DNA of 64,000 bases from a virus, in IMG/VR virus record IMGVR_UViG_3300034121_001930, positions 1 through 64,000 of that record; one strand, 5' to 3'. The position numbers and the translations under genes are program-made. Numbering within the stretch: the stretch's first letter is position 1; each line of letters opens with the position of its first letter. Of the stretch, positions 56,742 to 64,000 are shown one piece after another. Under the pieces are notes generated by a model. It was given only the letters and a program-made list of their open reading frames with translations, ran no database searches and was not told the DNA's origin.

Positions 56742-58484
56742 ATGAAAACGTACGCAGTAGATTTTGAAACATACTATGACAAAGAGTGCTCTGTTAGGGT
56801 ATACGGGCCTCGTGGGTATTTCTCCCATCCTAAGTTTGACGCTTATATGGTATCGGTTGTAAGTGATACCGGTTACGAGTTCTGTGGCCACCCTAAAGAT
56901 TTTGATTGGACGCTGTTAGAAGATCAGCGTGTCCTAAGCCATAACGCCTTTTTCGATGAGTCTCTTTACATATACGGTGTCAACCAGAATTGGTGGCCGT
57001 TAGTGGCCTACAAGGAGTGGCACTGCACAGCGGACATGGCGGCTTATTGTGGCAGGCCCCGAAGCCTAAAAGAGGCCGTAAAAAATACTTTTGGCTACGA
57101 CATAAGTAAGGGCACCCGTGACAACATGAAGGGGCTAGACTGGAAATCAATGGACCCAGAGTTCAAAAAAGAAGTTACCGAGTACGCGCTAGAGGATAGT
57201 CGTTGGTGTCTTAAATTATGGGATGCTATGCAAGAAAGCTGGCCGGAGTTTGAGCGTGCGTATAGCCGACACACCCGTGTTATTTGCTGGCGCGGAATTC
57301 CAGTGAACGAAGCTAAAATATCAACGAACGCAGAAATACTAAACGTAGCTCTATGGGAAGCCGAGCAAAGTATTCCTTGGAAAGATACCGGCGCGCTGCT
57401 GAGCCGCAAAGAGGCCAACAAAGCTTGTCGTGATGCTGGGATTACACCCCCGCTGAGCTGGGCTATGGGAGACGAGGAATGCGAAAAATGGATGGACAAG
57501 CACGCAGATAAATTCCCTTGGGTCTACGCTGTGCGGAACTGGAGGCGAATTAACTCGCTGCTGAAAAAGGTCCAAAGCTTTGAGCGTGGGACCAGTCTAG
57601 GTCGTTACTACGGTGGCCTAATGTACTGCGGCGCGCACACAAAAAGATTTAGCGGAAGCGGTGGAAACTTAAATCTTCAGAACTTACCGCGAGGTGAGAT
57701 GTTTGGTGTGGACCTAAGAAGTCAAATCGAGGCGGCTCCGGGAACCACCTTGGTTGTCGTGGACCTTAGTCAGATTGAAGTTCGCACGCTTTGCTGGCTC
57801 GCCCAAGACCACGAGACGCTAGAAGAGATTCGTAAAAGCGACGATATTTACGAGGCGTTCGCAATTCGTTTCGGGTTGTGGGACGAATCAAAGGGTTCCC
57901 TGCGTGAGAATAATAAGGAGCTAAGACAGACCGTTAAAGGAATGGTGTTGGGTTGCGGATACGGAGCAAGCGCTAAAAAGTACGCAATGATTATGAAGTG
58001 CTCAGAAAAAGAGGCCAACAAAAGCGTAAACCTATACCAAACAAAAATGAAAAAAGTTGTAGAACTTTGGAGAACCTACAAACGACAACTCAAGTTAGCC
58101 GCGAACAGCAACGAGTATAAAATCGACTTGCCTAGCGGCAACTCAATTACATACCGCAACGTAACCCAAGGAACAGAGTCCGTAACGTGCACACTAGTCC
58201 GCAATGGTAAGCCAATGGCTGTGCGCCCGTGGCACGGCATGATTACAGAAAACTGCAGCCAGAGCTTGGCCAGAGATATTTTTTGCTACCAGCTCATGAA
58301 TATTGAGAACGCTGGCCACAAAATAATCTTGCACGTCCACGACGAAGTAATTATTGAGTGTGCAGACGCCGATGCTGAACGAACACTTCAGCATGTTACC
58401 GAGATTATGAGCACACCCCCACCATGGATTCCAGATATTCCTTTGAGCGCTGAGGGATCAATTACAAAAATTTACACAAAATAA
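56742..58484 (+). CDS. DNA polymerase, family A
   Basis: A 580-residue polymerase. The 3'-5' exonuclease has D7 and E9 (V-D-F-E-T), S-H-N-A-F-F-D near 67 and Y-A-L-E-D-S near 149. Polymerase motif A is V-D-L-S-Q-I-E-V near 340, motif B R-Q-T-V-K-G-M-V-L-G-C-G-Y-G near 393, and motif C H-V-H-D-E-V near 530. It is short for the family but has all catalytic acids. It would copy the phage genome with the next gene product. Confidence 0.95.
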   Translation: MKTYAVDFETYYDKECSVRVYGPRGYFSHPKFDAYMVSVVSDTGYEFCGHPKDFDWTLLEDQRVLSHNAFFDESLYIYGVNQNWWPLVAYKEWHCTADMAAYCGRPRSLKEAVKNTFGYDISKGTRDNMKGLDWKSMDPEFKKEVTEYALEDSRWCLKLWDAMQESWPEFERAYSRHTRVICWRGIPVNEAKISTNAEILNVALWEAEQSIPWKDTGALLSRKEANKACRDAGITPPLSWAMGDEECEKWMDKHADKFPWVYAVRNWRRINSLLKKVQSFERGTSLGRYYGGLMYCGAHTKRFSGSGGNLNLQNLPRGEMFGVDLRSQIEAAPGTTLVVVDLSQIEVRTLCWLAQDHETLEEIRKSDDIYEAFAIRFGLWDESKGSLRENNKELRQTVKGMVLGCGYGASAKKYAMIMKCSEKEANKSVNLYQTKMKKVVELWRTYKRQLKLAANSNEYKIDLPSGNSITYRNVTQGTESVTCTLVRNGKPMAVRPWHGMITENCSQSLARDIFCYQLMNIENAGHKIILHVHDEVIIECADADAERTLQHVTEIMSTPPPWIPDIPLSAEGSITKIYTK

Positions 58485-58486
58485 AT

Positions 58487-60625
58487 ATGTACTTCGCAAT
58501 TAGTAACCTACGGTCAACCACGGCCTTCCAAATTGACCCAAAAACTTACACGCCAAACTATCCGGCGTTCTCTAGCAAAAGCGCGTTCCGCATGTGGTGT
58601 GGTGACGCAAACACCAAGCACGCATTTATTAGCGGAGTTGAGGGCTTAAATCCTGCGGAACGCATTAACGCAGACAACCCAGCCTGTAAAATTCATGCCT
58701 TAGTTTTAGACTATGATGCTCCGGTAAGCTGGGGCACGCTTGAGGCGGATCTTGAGAAAAGGTGTAAGGGAACCCCCAAACCAACATGGGCTGTGGTTAC
58801 GTACAGCGGCTACTTGCGGCTGGTGTGGGAGCTCGCTACGCCAGCTATTGTTAACGAGTTTACAGCAGGAGGGGTGCTCGAACACTTGGCCAAGCTAGTG
58901 CAAGGCACCAAGCTACACGCTGGGTACGACAAGACCAGCGTTAATCCGTCCCAGTACTTCGATATTGGGACCAAGTGGACCCCGCTTGGTGGGGGAATTA
59001 GCGCCGACGATGTCCTTACCGCGGTATTCAAAACGGGCCTCGGCAAGACAACCGTAACCGATGTTAACGTGCCTCTTGAATCCGTAGCCTTGGAAATTGA
59101 AAAGAGATTCCCGAACCGCTGGAAGGGCGACTTTGTAGAAGGGGCTCGGGGTCCACTATTCTGGATTCAGGACGGAATTGACCGTGACGGTGCGGTGGTG
59201 AAACAGGAAGGAATGCTGTGCTACAGCGACCGTGCTGGCGCGCCGTTCATTAGCTGGAGAGAAATCCTTGGCAATGAGTTTATTCAGCAGTACGAAACCC
59301 GTCGTCTTGTGGACGGGGTAAGCGATATCTGGTACGACGGAAGAGACTTCTGGATCTTTGGTCCGCAGGGTCCGGTCCGCAATATTCGGGACAACGTTAT
59401 TTTGCACTTAAAAATGGCGGGGTTTAGTTACGACAAGAAAAAAGGGCAAAAAGTTTCCGACGTAGAAAGCGCGCTGCACTACATTATTACAAACAATCGT
59501 GTGGACGGCGCGGGGCCTTTTGTGTTCCGGTCCGACAAAATAGTTGTGGATAACGATGGTCGCCGTTATGTGAACACCAGCCGCTGCAAAGCCATTGCGC
59601 CTGCGGATTCTGGAGACCCAATCCATTGGCCGTGGCTGCATGACTTCTTTGGCCGACTATTTGATCCTGTTGCGGACGAGATTGGCGCAATGCCTTTGGA
59701 CTTCTGGTACGCATGGCTTAGCCGCGCGTACAAGGCCAGCCATTACAAGCAACAGCTAAGCGGACACGCCGTTATTGTTGTGGGCGTGGCGGGCCGCGGC
59801 AAGACTCTGCTTAGCCAGTTCATTATGGGCGAGCTTATGGGCGGCGCGGAAGACGCCAGTGAGTTCCTTAGCGCCAAGACCAATTTCAACAAGAGCCTAA
59901 GCGAGGCCCCTGTTTGGGCCGTGGATGATACCGTTAGCGCGACAAACTTTGCGGACCACCGTAAGTTTGTGGAAATGTTGAAAAGGCTCGTGGCGAACCC
60001 GCGCGTGGCGGTCGAGGCCAAGTACGCGGACCGCGTTAGCATTCCGTGGTTCGGCCGTATTATTATTACCCTAAACGAGGACCCGAACAGCCTAAGCATG
60101 ATTCCCAACTTGGAGAGCAGCAACAGGGACAAGCTAATGGCGTTTAGAATTAGCGACAACGCAAGGCACGAGTTCCTTGCAAACGACCAACAAGAGGCGT
60201 TAATTCGCAAAGAGCTACCGCATTTTGCCAAGTGGTTGCTAGACTACGAGCCGAGCTTAGGAGTTTTAGGCAACGCACGCTATGGAGTGCGTAGCTACTT
60301 CCACCCACTAATTGAGAACAGCGCAAGGGATAGCAGCACGCGTCAGGGCTCAACAGAATTGCTGGACATCTTCCTTAAGTACTTTAAGGAATCGAATCCA
60401 AAAGTTGAGCACTGGACCGGCACTACTACCGAGCTGCTTGTTGAAATGAACAAGGTCGAGGAGCTTAGGACGTTCCCGCTACTTAAGGACCCAATGCGTT
60501 TGCAGCGGGATCTAAGCAGCGCTGAAGAGTACTCAAAGGCCAACCCAACACTGCGCAGCATAACAAGCGTCAGCACAGGAAGCGGTAGAATTTGGACAAT
60601 TTCTACCCAGCACAAACACGATTAG
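58487..60625 (+). CDS. Primase-helicase, AEP-like plus SF3-like
   Basis: A 712-residue protein. The N-terminal part has V-L-D-Y-D-A-P near 73 and G-Y-L-R-L-V-W-E-L near 108, matching the acidic pair and basic motif of archaeo-eukaryotic primase-like domains. The C-terminal part has an ATPase with G-V-A-G-R-G-K-T near 434, W-A-V-D-D-T near 479 and I-I-I-T-L-N near 526, like SF3 or DUF5906 phage helicases. Likely primes and unwinds DNA for the polymerase. It starts 2 nt after the polymerase gene. Confidence 0.85.
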   Translation: MYFAISNLRSTTAFQIDPKTYTPNYPAFSSKSAFRMWCGDANTKHAFISGVEGLNPAERINADNPACKIHALVLDYDAPVSWGTLEADLEKRCKGTPKPTWAVVTYSGYLRLVWELATPAIVNEFTAGGVLEHLAKLVQGTKLHAGYDKTSVNPSQYFDIGTKWTPLGGGISADDVLTAVFKTGLGKTTVTDVNVPLESVALEIEKRFPNRWKGDFVEGARGPLFWIQDGIDRDGAVVKQEGMLCYSDRAGAPFISWREILGNEFIQQYETRRLVDGVSDIWYDGRDFWIFGPQGPVRNIRDNVILHLKMAGFSYDKKKGQKVSDVESALHYIITNNRVDGAGPFVFRSDKIVVDNDGRRYVNTSRCKAIAPADSGDPIHWPWLHDFFGRLFDPVADEIGAMPLDFWYAWLSRAYKASHYKQQLSGHAVIVVGVAGRGKTLLSQFIMGELMGGAEDASEFLSAKTNFNKSLSEAPVWAVDDTVSATNFADHRKFVEMLKRLVANPRVAVEAKYADRVSIPWFGRIIITLNEDPNSLSMIPNLESSNRDKLMAFRISDNARHEFLANDQQEALIRKELPHFAKWLLDYEPSLGVLGNARYGVRSYFHPLIENSARDSSTRQGSTELLDIFLKYFKESNPKVEHWTGTTTELLVEMNKVEELRTFPLLKDPMRLQRDLSSAEEYSKANPTLRSITSVSTGSGRIWTISTQHKHD

Positions 60626-60626
60626 T

Positions 60627-61550
60627 TTAGAAGAAGTTTCTAACACCAATTATCCCGTCCCCGGCTAGTTGAAGATCTAGACTGGGGCGGGCAGGTCCTC
60701 GGTACTGGTCGAGCTGCTCATCCAAGATTTGGCGGCACTTGCCCCAATGAATCTCTGCGCGTTCAAGGTCCGCGTTATCTTCAGCTAATACCCCGAGCAG
60801 CGCATGTTTTAGCGCCGGAATATTGTTAATGTATACTGAATCGGAATCATTTTGAACGGGAATAAATCTTCGCTTACAAAGTACATGCACGAAGCTCCCT
60901 GCCTTTGCTTGCGGGACCCGGTAGCGTCTAAAGCGAGCCACGCCGTCGCCGGGACCCACAGTTGCAACGGTGGTGCTAGGATTTCCAGCGCTTGTGCGAA
61001 TATCGTAGCGACGGGCCAGTCCACTATACTGTAGCTCGTGCACGCCAGTTACCGTTTCGGAAAACGTAAGCGTGGCGCCGCTTTGTGCGGACAGAATATA
61101 CTTAGACGCACCGTACCCAGTAACAAATACTTGCTCACCATTAGATGCGCTAATGGCCGTGGTATCGGTTGTATCCGCGGCTGGTGCTATGAAAAGTTGG
61201 GTAACGCCCGGCGTAGGAAGGTCCACCATTAGCGGCTGGAACCCGTCATCAATAAGGCCGTAACTTATAAGGGTATCTTGGGCGGCTCCAATAGTGCGGT
61301 AGTCCTGCCACAAGCTGCGCACGCGGGCTGGCTGGTCATCAACCACAGCGAAAAGGACATTCTCGGCTTGGTCTGGCAGGCTAAAGTATCCGTTGCCACA
61401 ACTAAAGGTACCCTGAATTGTAAGGTCCCGCCAAGCGCCCATGCCGTAAATGGTTTCCAACGCTTGATTAAGGCTCGGCGCGAAACTTTGGCCCGGGGCT
61501 ATATAGCTATTAAGCTGCTGGTTTAGATATCCTAGTGTGGTTGCGTGCAT
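60627..61550 (-). CDS. Neck or head-tail connector protein
   Basis: A 307-residue structural protein. The C-terminal helix pattern with N-I-P-A-L-K-H-A-L-L-G-V-L-A-E-D-N-A-D-L-E-R-A is found in podovirus tail-tube or connector proteins. Earlier parts are beta-rich. It ends 1 nt from the converging primase gene with no terminator between. Likely a ring between portal and tail. Confidence 0.75.
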   Translation of the reverse strand: MHATTLGYLNQQLNSYIAPGQSFAPSLNQALETIYGMGAWRDLTIQGTFSCGNGYFSLPDQAENVLFAVVDDQPARVRSLWQDYRTIGAAQDTLISYGLIDDGFQPLMVDLPTPGVTQLFIAPAADTTDTTAISASNGEQVFVTGYGASKYILSAQSGATLTFSETVTGVHELQYSGLARRYDIRTSAGNPSTTVATVGPGDGVARFRRYRVPQAKAGSFVHVLCKRRFIPVQNDSDSVYINNIPALKHALLGVLAEDNADLERAEIHWGKCRQILDEQLDQYRGPARPSLDLQLAGDGIIGVRNFF

Positions 61551-61678
61551 TACTTTTTAGGTTTAATTTTAACGTCGCCGGAATGAAGTTCTTTCTTAAG
61601 TTTGCCTTGTTCCTTGCCGCTAAGGGGGCTAACCTTGCTGAGCAGGTAGGCTACTTGTTTTTGAGTCTTGGTCTTCAT
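61550..61678 (-). CDS. Small basic protein, unknown
   Basis: A 42-residue Lys-rich protein, M-K-T-K-T-Q-K-Q-V-A-Y-L-L-S-K-V-S-P-L. It has the look of a short phage DNA-associated protein; S-G-K-E-Q-G-K-L-K-K-E-L-H is conserved-looking. TAATG overlap couples it to the connector gene. Confidence 0.65.
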   Translation of the reverse strand: MKTKTQKQVAYLLSKVSPLSGKEQGKLKKELHSGDVKIKPKK

Positions 61679-61723
61679 ACAGGTCAAATAATACAGGAAA
61701 AAGGGTTAGGGGTCAAGGATGGT

Positions 61724-61957
61724 TTACCACTTGCCAATAGGGCACTTTTCGGTGGCCATCCGTAATTTTGCCCATGTCGAGCAACCGCACTTGCGGCAGC
61801 GACCAGTCCCGCGCATTCCTTCTGCGTCCCAGAGGTCGCAGGATCGGCATTTTGATTCACGCTCGGCGAGAACATCAGGTGATGTCAAAGTAAATCCTGA
61901 TCTCGCAAAACGCTGCGCTGCATTTGCAGCCATATTTATTTGCTGTGCTGTTCTCAT
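61724..61957 (-). CDS. Zinc-ribbon small protein
   Basis: A 77-residue protein with C-R-S-C near 37 and C-R-K-C-G-C near 54, followed by K-L-R-M-A-T-E-K-C-P-I-G-K-W. The M-A-T-E-K-C-P-x-G-K-W end is common in small phage proteins from many hosts. It probably binds zinc; its role is unknown. The ATG overlaps the upstream stop. Confidence 0.75.
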   Translation of the reverse strand: MRTAQQINMAANAAQRFARSGFTLTSPDVLAERESKCRSCDLWDAEGMRGTGRCRKCGCSTWAKLRMATEKCPIGKW

Positions 61958-62502
61958 GTAGCAGGTTCTAAATAAAACGAGATATTTTCATAACCAGCAG
62001 ATTCCAACTCGGCAATGCCGTTAAAGCTAAAATCTAAAGCCAATGAATTGGTTGGCGTGAGTATTGCTTCTGCTGTCCCAGCTTGGATTTTTTTATTTGA
62101 CCCTCCGCAGTTTTCGGAATCCTCCAAACTGAATCTGATTGTTTTTCCATTATTAGAAATGCTCCAAGGGTTTCCTGTTGTTCCGCTATATGTGGTTTGC
62201 CAAACTAATTGAAAAGAAGATAATGAACTATAATTAGCCTGATAATATGAACCTAAATGGTAAAGATGATCCCCTGAATTAAAAATAATTGTTAATTTGT
62301 ATGAAATCCCAGCTTTTAATTTGTATGGTGGCGGTATGTAGTAAGTTTGCACAGCTTCACCCATCTGACATTCAAGATTTCCACCCGCCGATGTGGCACT
62401 TGCAAGAAGTCCAAAAAAAGTACAGCATTCACAGCTTACTTTGCCATCATTCGTGACAATGCGTTCTACTCCTTCGGTTTCGTTGTATTTTATAGTTGGC
62501 AT
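61954..62502 (-). CDS. Beta-rich structural protein, unknown
   Basis: A 182-residue protein. C-E-C-C near 25 and a later C-G-G pair suggest a metal or disulfide site; the rest is beta-rich with Y-K-L-T-I-I-F-N-S-G and N-G-I-A-E-L-E. Such proteins lie next to neck and tail genes in metagenomic phages. Structural role inferred from position. Confidence 0.68.
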   Translation of the reverse strand: MPTIKYNETEGVERIVTNDGKVSCECCTFFGLLASATSAGGNLECQMGEAVQTYYIPPPYKLKAGISYKLTIIFNSGDHLYHLGSYYQANYSSLSSFQLVWQTTYSGTTGNPWSISNNGKTIRFSLEDSENCGGSNKKIQAGTAEAILTPTNSLALDFSFNGIAELESAGYENISFYLEPAT

Positions 62503-62520
62503 GACTTATCCAGAGGTGTT

Positions 62521-63087
62521 TTAGTCTTCCTCACACGATTCAGTTTCGACCCATCTCAATTCACCATCAGAAACTCCAAGCACAAACAATTGGCTGCCAG
62601 ATGGTAGTGGTGGCAATATAGATTCTGCACCCCCTCCCCCCCTCCTTGGAGTACCACCCGCTGACGTTAATGGAGATGGTTTGTCTTCTGTGATTCTGCT
62701 AGTAGTCGTAGATGGTGTATTTGTCGGGGCGACTTCCCCGCCTTTTTTTGCTGTAAAGTTTCCGAGACTCTTCTCAATAAACTTCATCATGTCTTCCTCG
62801 ACCGCTTTGGCTTCGGACACCGCTCCTTTGATTTCTCTAGTAGACATCCCTTTTGTGTCGATGTCGTATGATTTAGCTTCCTCCCTAGCGGTCTTTCTTT
62901 CTGATGTTCCCTTTGGAGTTTTTCCCTGACTCCTTTCGCGTGATGCGCTTTCCTTCGCCTTCCTCTCCTCACGCGATGCGTTCTCTTTTGCACGGCGCTC
63001 TTCACGCGAAGCATTTTCTTTTGCACGCCTTTCTTCACGTGCGGCACTTTCTTTCGCACGGAAATCGTCCTTATCTTCTTCAGCCAT
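62521..63087 (-). CDS. Charged repeat protein with fibre-like C-terminus
   Basis: A 188-residue protein. Residues about 8-52 are four 11-residue repeats of the type R-E-E-R-R-A-K-E-N-A-S, a long charged helix. A Thr/Pro linker follows, then L-P-S-G-S-Q-L-F-V-L-G-V-S-D-G-E-L-R-W-V-E-T, a short beta module seen at the ends of some tail or head fibres. Perhaps a virion spike or assembly protein. Confidence 0.7.
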   Translation of the reverse strand: MAEEDKDDFRAKESAAREERRAKENASREERRAKENASREERKAKESASRERSQGKTPKGTSERKTAREEAKSYDIDTKGMSTREIKGAVSEAKAVEEDMMKFIEKSLGNFTAKKGGEVAPTNTPSTTTSRITEDKPSPLTSAGGTPRRGGGGAESILPPLPSGSQLFVLGVSDGELRWVETESCEED

Positions 63088-63099
63088 ATTTTTAGAGTA

Positions 63100-64000
63100 T
63101 TATGCTAATACTGATGCGTCAAGAACTACAGCAGAACAGCGGGCCCAGCCCCATTTGTAAGGCACAACTTCTGATTTAAGGATGTATTTTCCTGATGTTG
63201 GAATTACAGTAGGGGTTGTGGCCGCTAATGTTTTAGGATTTACATCCGCGTTTAAGGTGTGGCTTGCTGCTGCTGCCGTGTAAACGAAAGGAAAGTTGTT
63301 TACTGGACCTGTTCCCGAATTACAATAAGACGTAACTAATTTTGTTTTGGCTTCTGCGCCACTAATTGTAATCGCCCCATGAATTGTTGGGGAAATTGTT
63401 ACGGCGTTTAAAGATGTGCCAACGCCGTAGCTAGTTCCTTGTCCTGTAGTTTTTTCGCTTGTACTGGTTGAGCTAGATGCAGATCTAGCTGCGGTCCAGT
63501 TGACTTTAGCTTGAACTTGAGCAGAGCCACCAGTTAGTACAATAGTATGAGATACTGGTTTAAAGGTGGGCCAGCGTTGTGCTGCTCCAGCTATTTGGGA
63601 AACTTTACTTAAAAATGCTGATTCACTTATTACATTATTGTTTCCTTTTAGGAAGAAGTAATACGCTGTTGCGGACACATCTGCGCCCCATGGACGTTCA
63701 ATGTCGATTATAAGTTCTGGCTTAATGCTGGCTGAAGATTCAGAAGAGGCGCTCTCACTACCCGTTAAACCATACGACGTACCGCTACTAGAGCCCTCCC
63801 ACTGAGAGTCGTAATTGCCTTCAGCTAAGTCTTCTGCCCATACTACAGAAATTGATTTGAGAATATCTGGAAGTCGAACATCAACCTGAATTGGGAAACT
63901 CATTACATATGAAGAAAGAGCCGATGTAGGCTCAGTTTCTGTAATCTTCAAAGATCTATCTTTATTTACTGCGCGGTAAGAAGTATTTACTTCAGTAAAA
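63100..64000 (-). CDS. Beta-rich structural protein, 5' end beyond right edge
   Basis: The open frame continues past an internal TTG at 63951 to the right edge, so the N-terminus is missing. About 300 residues are visible, Ser/Thr-rich and beta-structured, with V-S-H-T-I-V-L-T-G-G-S-A-Q-V-Q-A-K-V-N-W. No family recognised. It precedes other structural genes and is 12 nt before the charged repeat gene. Confidence 0.72.
   Translation of the reverse strand, partial: FTEVNTSYRAVNKDRSLKITETEPTSALSSYVMSFPIQVDVRLPDILKSISVVWAEDLAEGNYDSQWEGSSSGTSYGLTGSESASSESSASIKPELIIDIERPWGADVSATAYYFFLKGNNNVISESAFLSKVSQIAGAAQRWPTFKPVSHTIVLTGGSAQVQAKVNWTAARSASSSTSTSEKTTGQGTSYGVGTSLNAVTISPTIHGAITISGAEAKTKLVTSYCNSGTGPVNNFPFVYTAAAASHTLNADVNPKTLAATTPTVIPTSGKYILKSEVVPYKWGWARCSAVVLDASVLA

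Noticed and set aside
1-64000. Integrase, phage RNA polymerase, tape measure or tail sheath genes
   Set aside because: No frame with their motifs or size pattern was found in the window; they may lie outside it.

Overview
The window is part of the genome of a tailed double-stranded DNA bacteriophage. It carries large and small terminase, portal, scaffold, major capsid protein, neck protein, tail fibres, an amidase lysis cassette and a family A DNA polymerase replication block. No tape measure, sheath, integrase or phage RNA polymerase was seen, so a lytic, podovirus-like phage that uses host RNA polymerase is the best fit. Recognisable promoters are sigma70-like. Most genes lack a Shine-Dalgarno sequence. 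The host cannot be named; NHL, RCC1 and Ig-like domains in one tail protein hint weakly at Verrucomicrobia-like hosts. Genes are cut by both window edges, so the genome is longer than 64 kb or circular.

Layout. 1-20.8 kb (- strand): tail proteins and fibres with an embedded sulfotransferase, lysis genes, capsid and its own promoter, scaffold, portal, two small nuclease-like genes and a peptidase-like gene. 20.8-22.0 kb: a divergent non-coding region with three tandem repeat arrays, a palindrome and a possible promoter. 22.0-28.5 kb (+ strand): an accessory operon of about 20 small unknown proteins ending at a strong bidirectional terminator. 28.6-45.9 kb (- strand): a 4371-residue virion-type polyvalent protein, three smaller virion-type proteins and large terminase. 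45.9-60.6 kb (+ strand): small terminase, small genes, two tRNAs, then RuvC-like resolvase, SF2 helicase, PD-(D/E)XK nuclease, putative single-strand binding protein, DNA polymerase and primase-helicase. 60.6-64 kb (- strand): neck protein and further structural genes.

The most remarkable feature lies in 22.7-25.8 kb. Seven intergenic segments each have the full conserved core of a type I hammerhead self-cleaving ribozyme (CTGANGA, stem II, GAAA, stem III, TC cleavage site, stem I). In six of the seven, the TGA stop codon of the upstream gene is part of the catalytic core. In all seven, predicted cleavage leaves the downstream gene with a new 5' end starting GCGGA, which can refold with a TCCGC 10-11 nt further on into a leader hairpin, followed by 8-11 nt and the start codon. 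This suggests a polycistronic transcript that cuts itself into gene-sized mRNAs with uniform capped-like leaders, possibly coupled to translation termination. The catalytic activity is inferred from sequence, not shown.

Other points of interest are promoters placed so that transcripts would begin at or very near the start codon, an initiator-like tRNA-Met, four copies of a 15-bp operator-like repeat upstream of the portal operon, and two adaptor-plus-fibre gene pairs.
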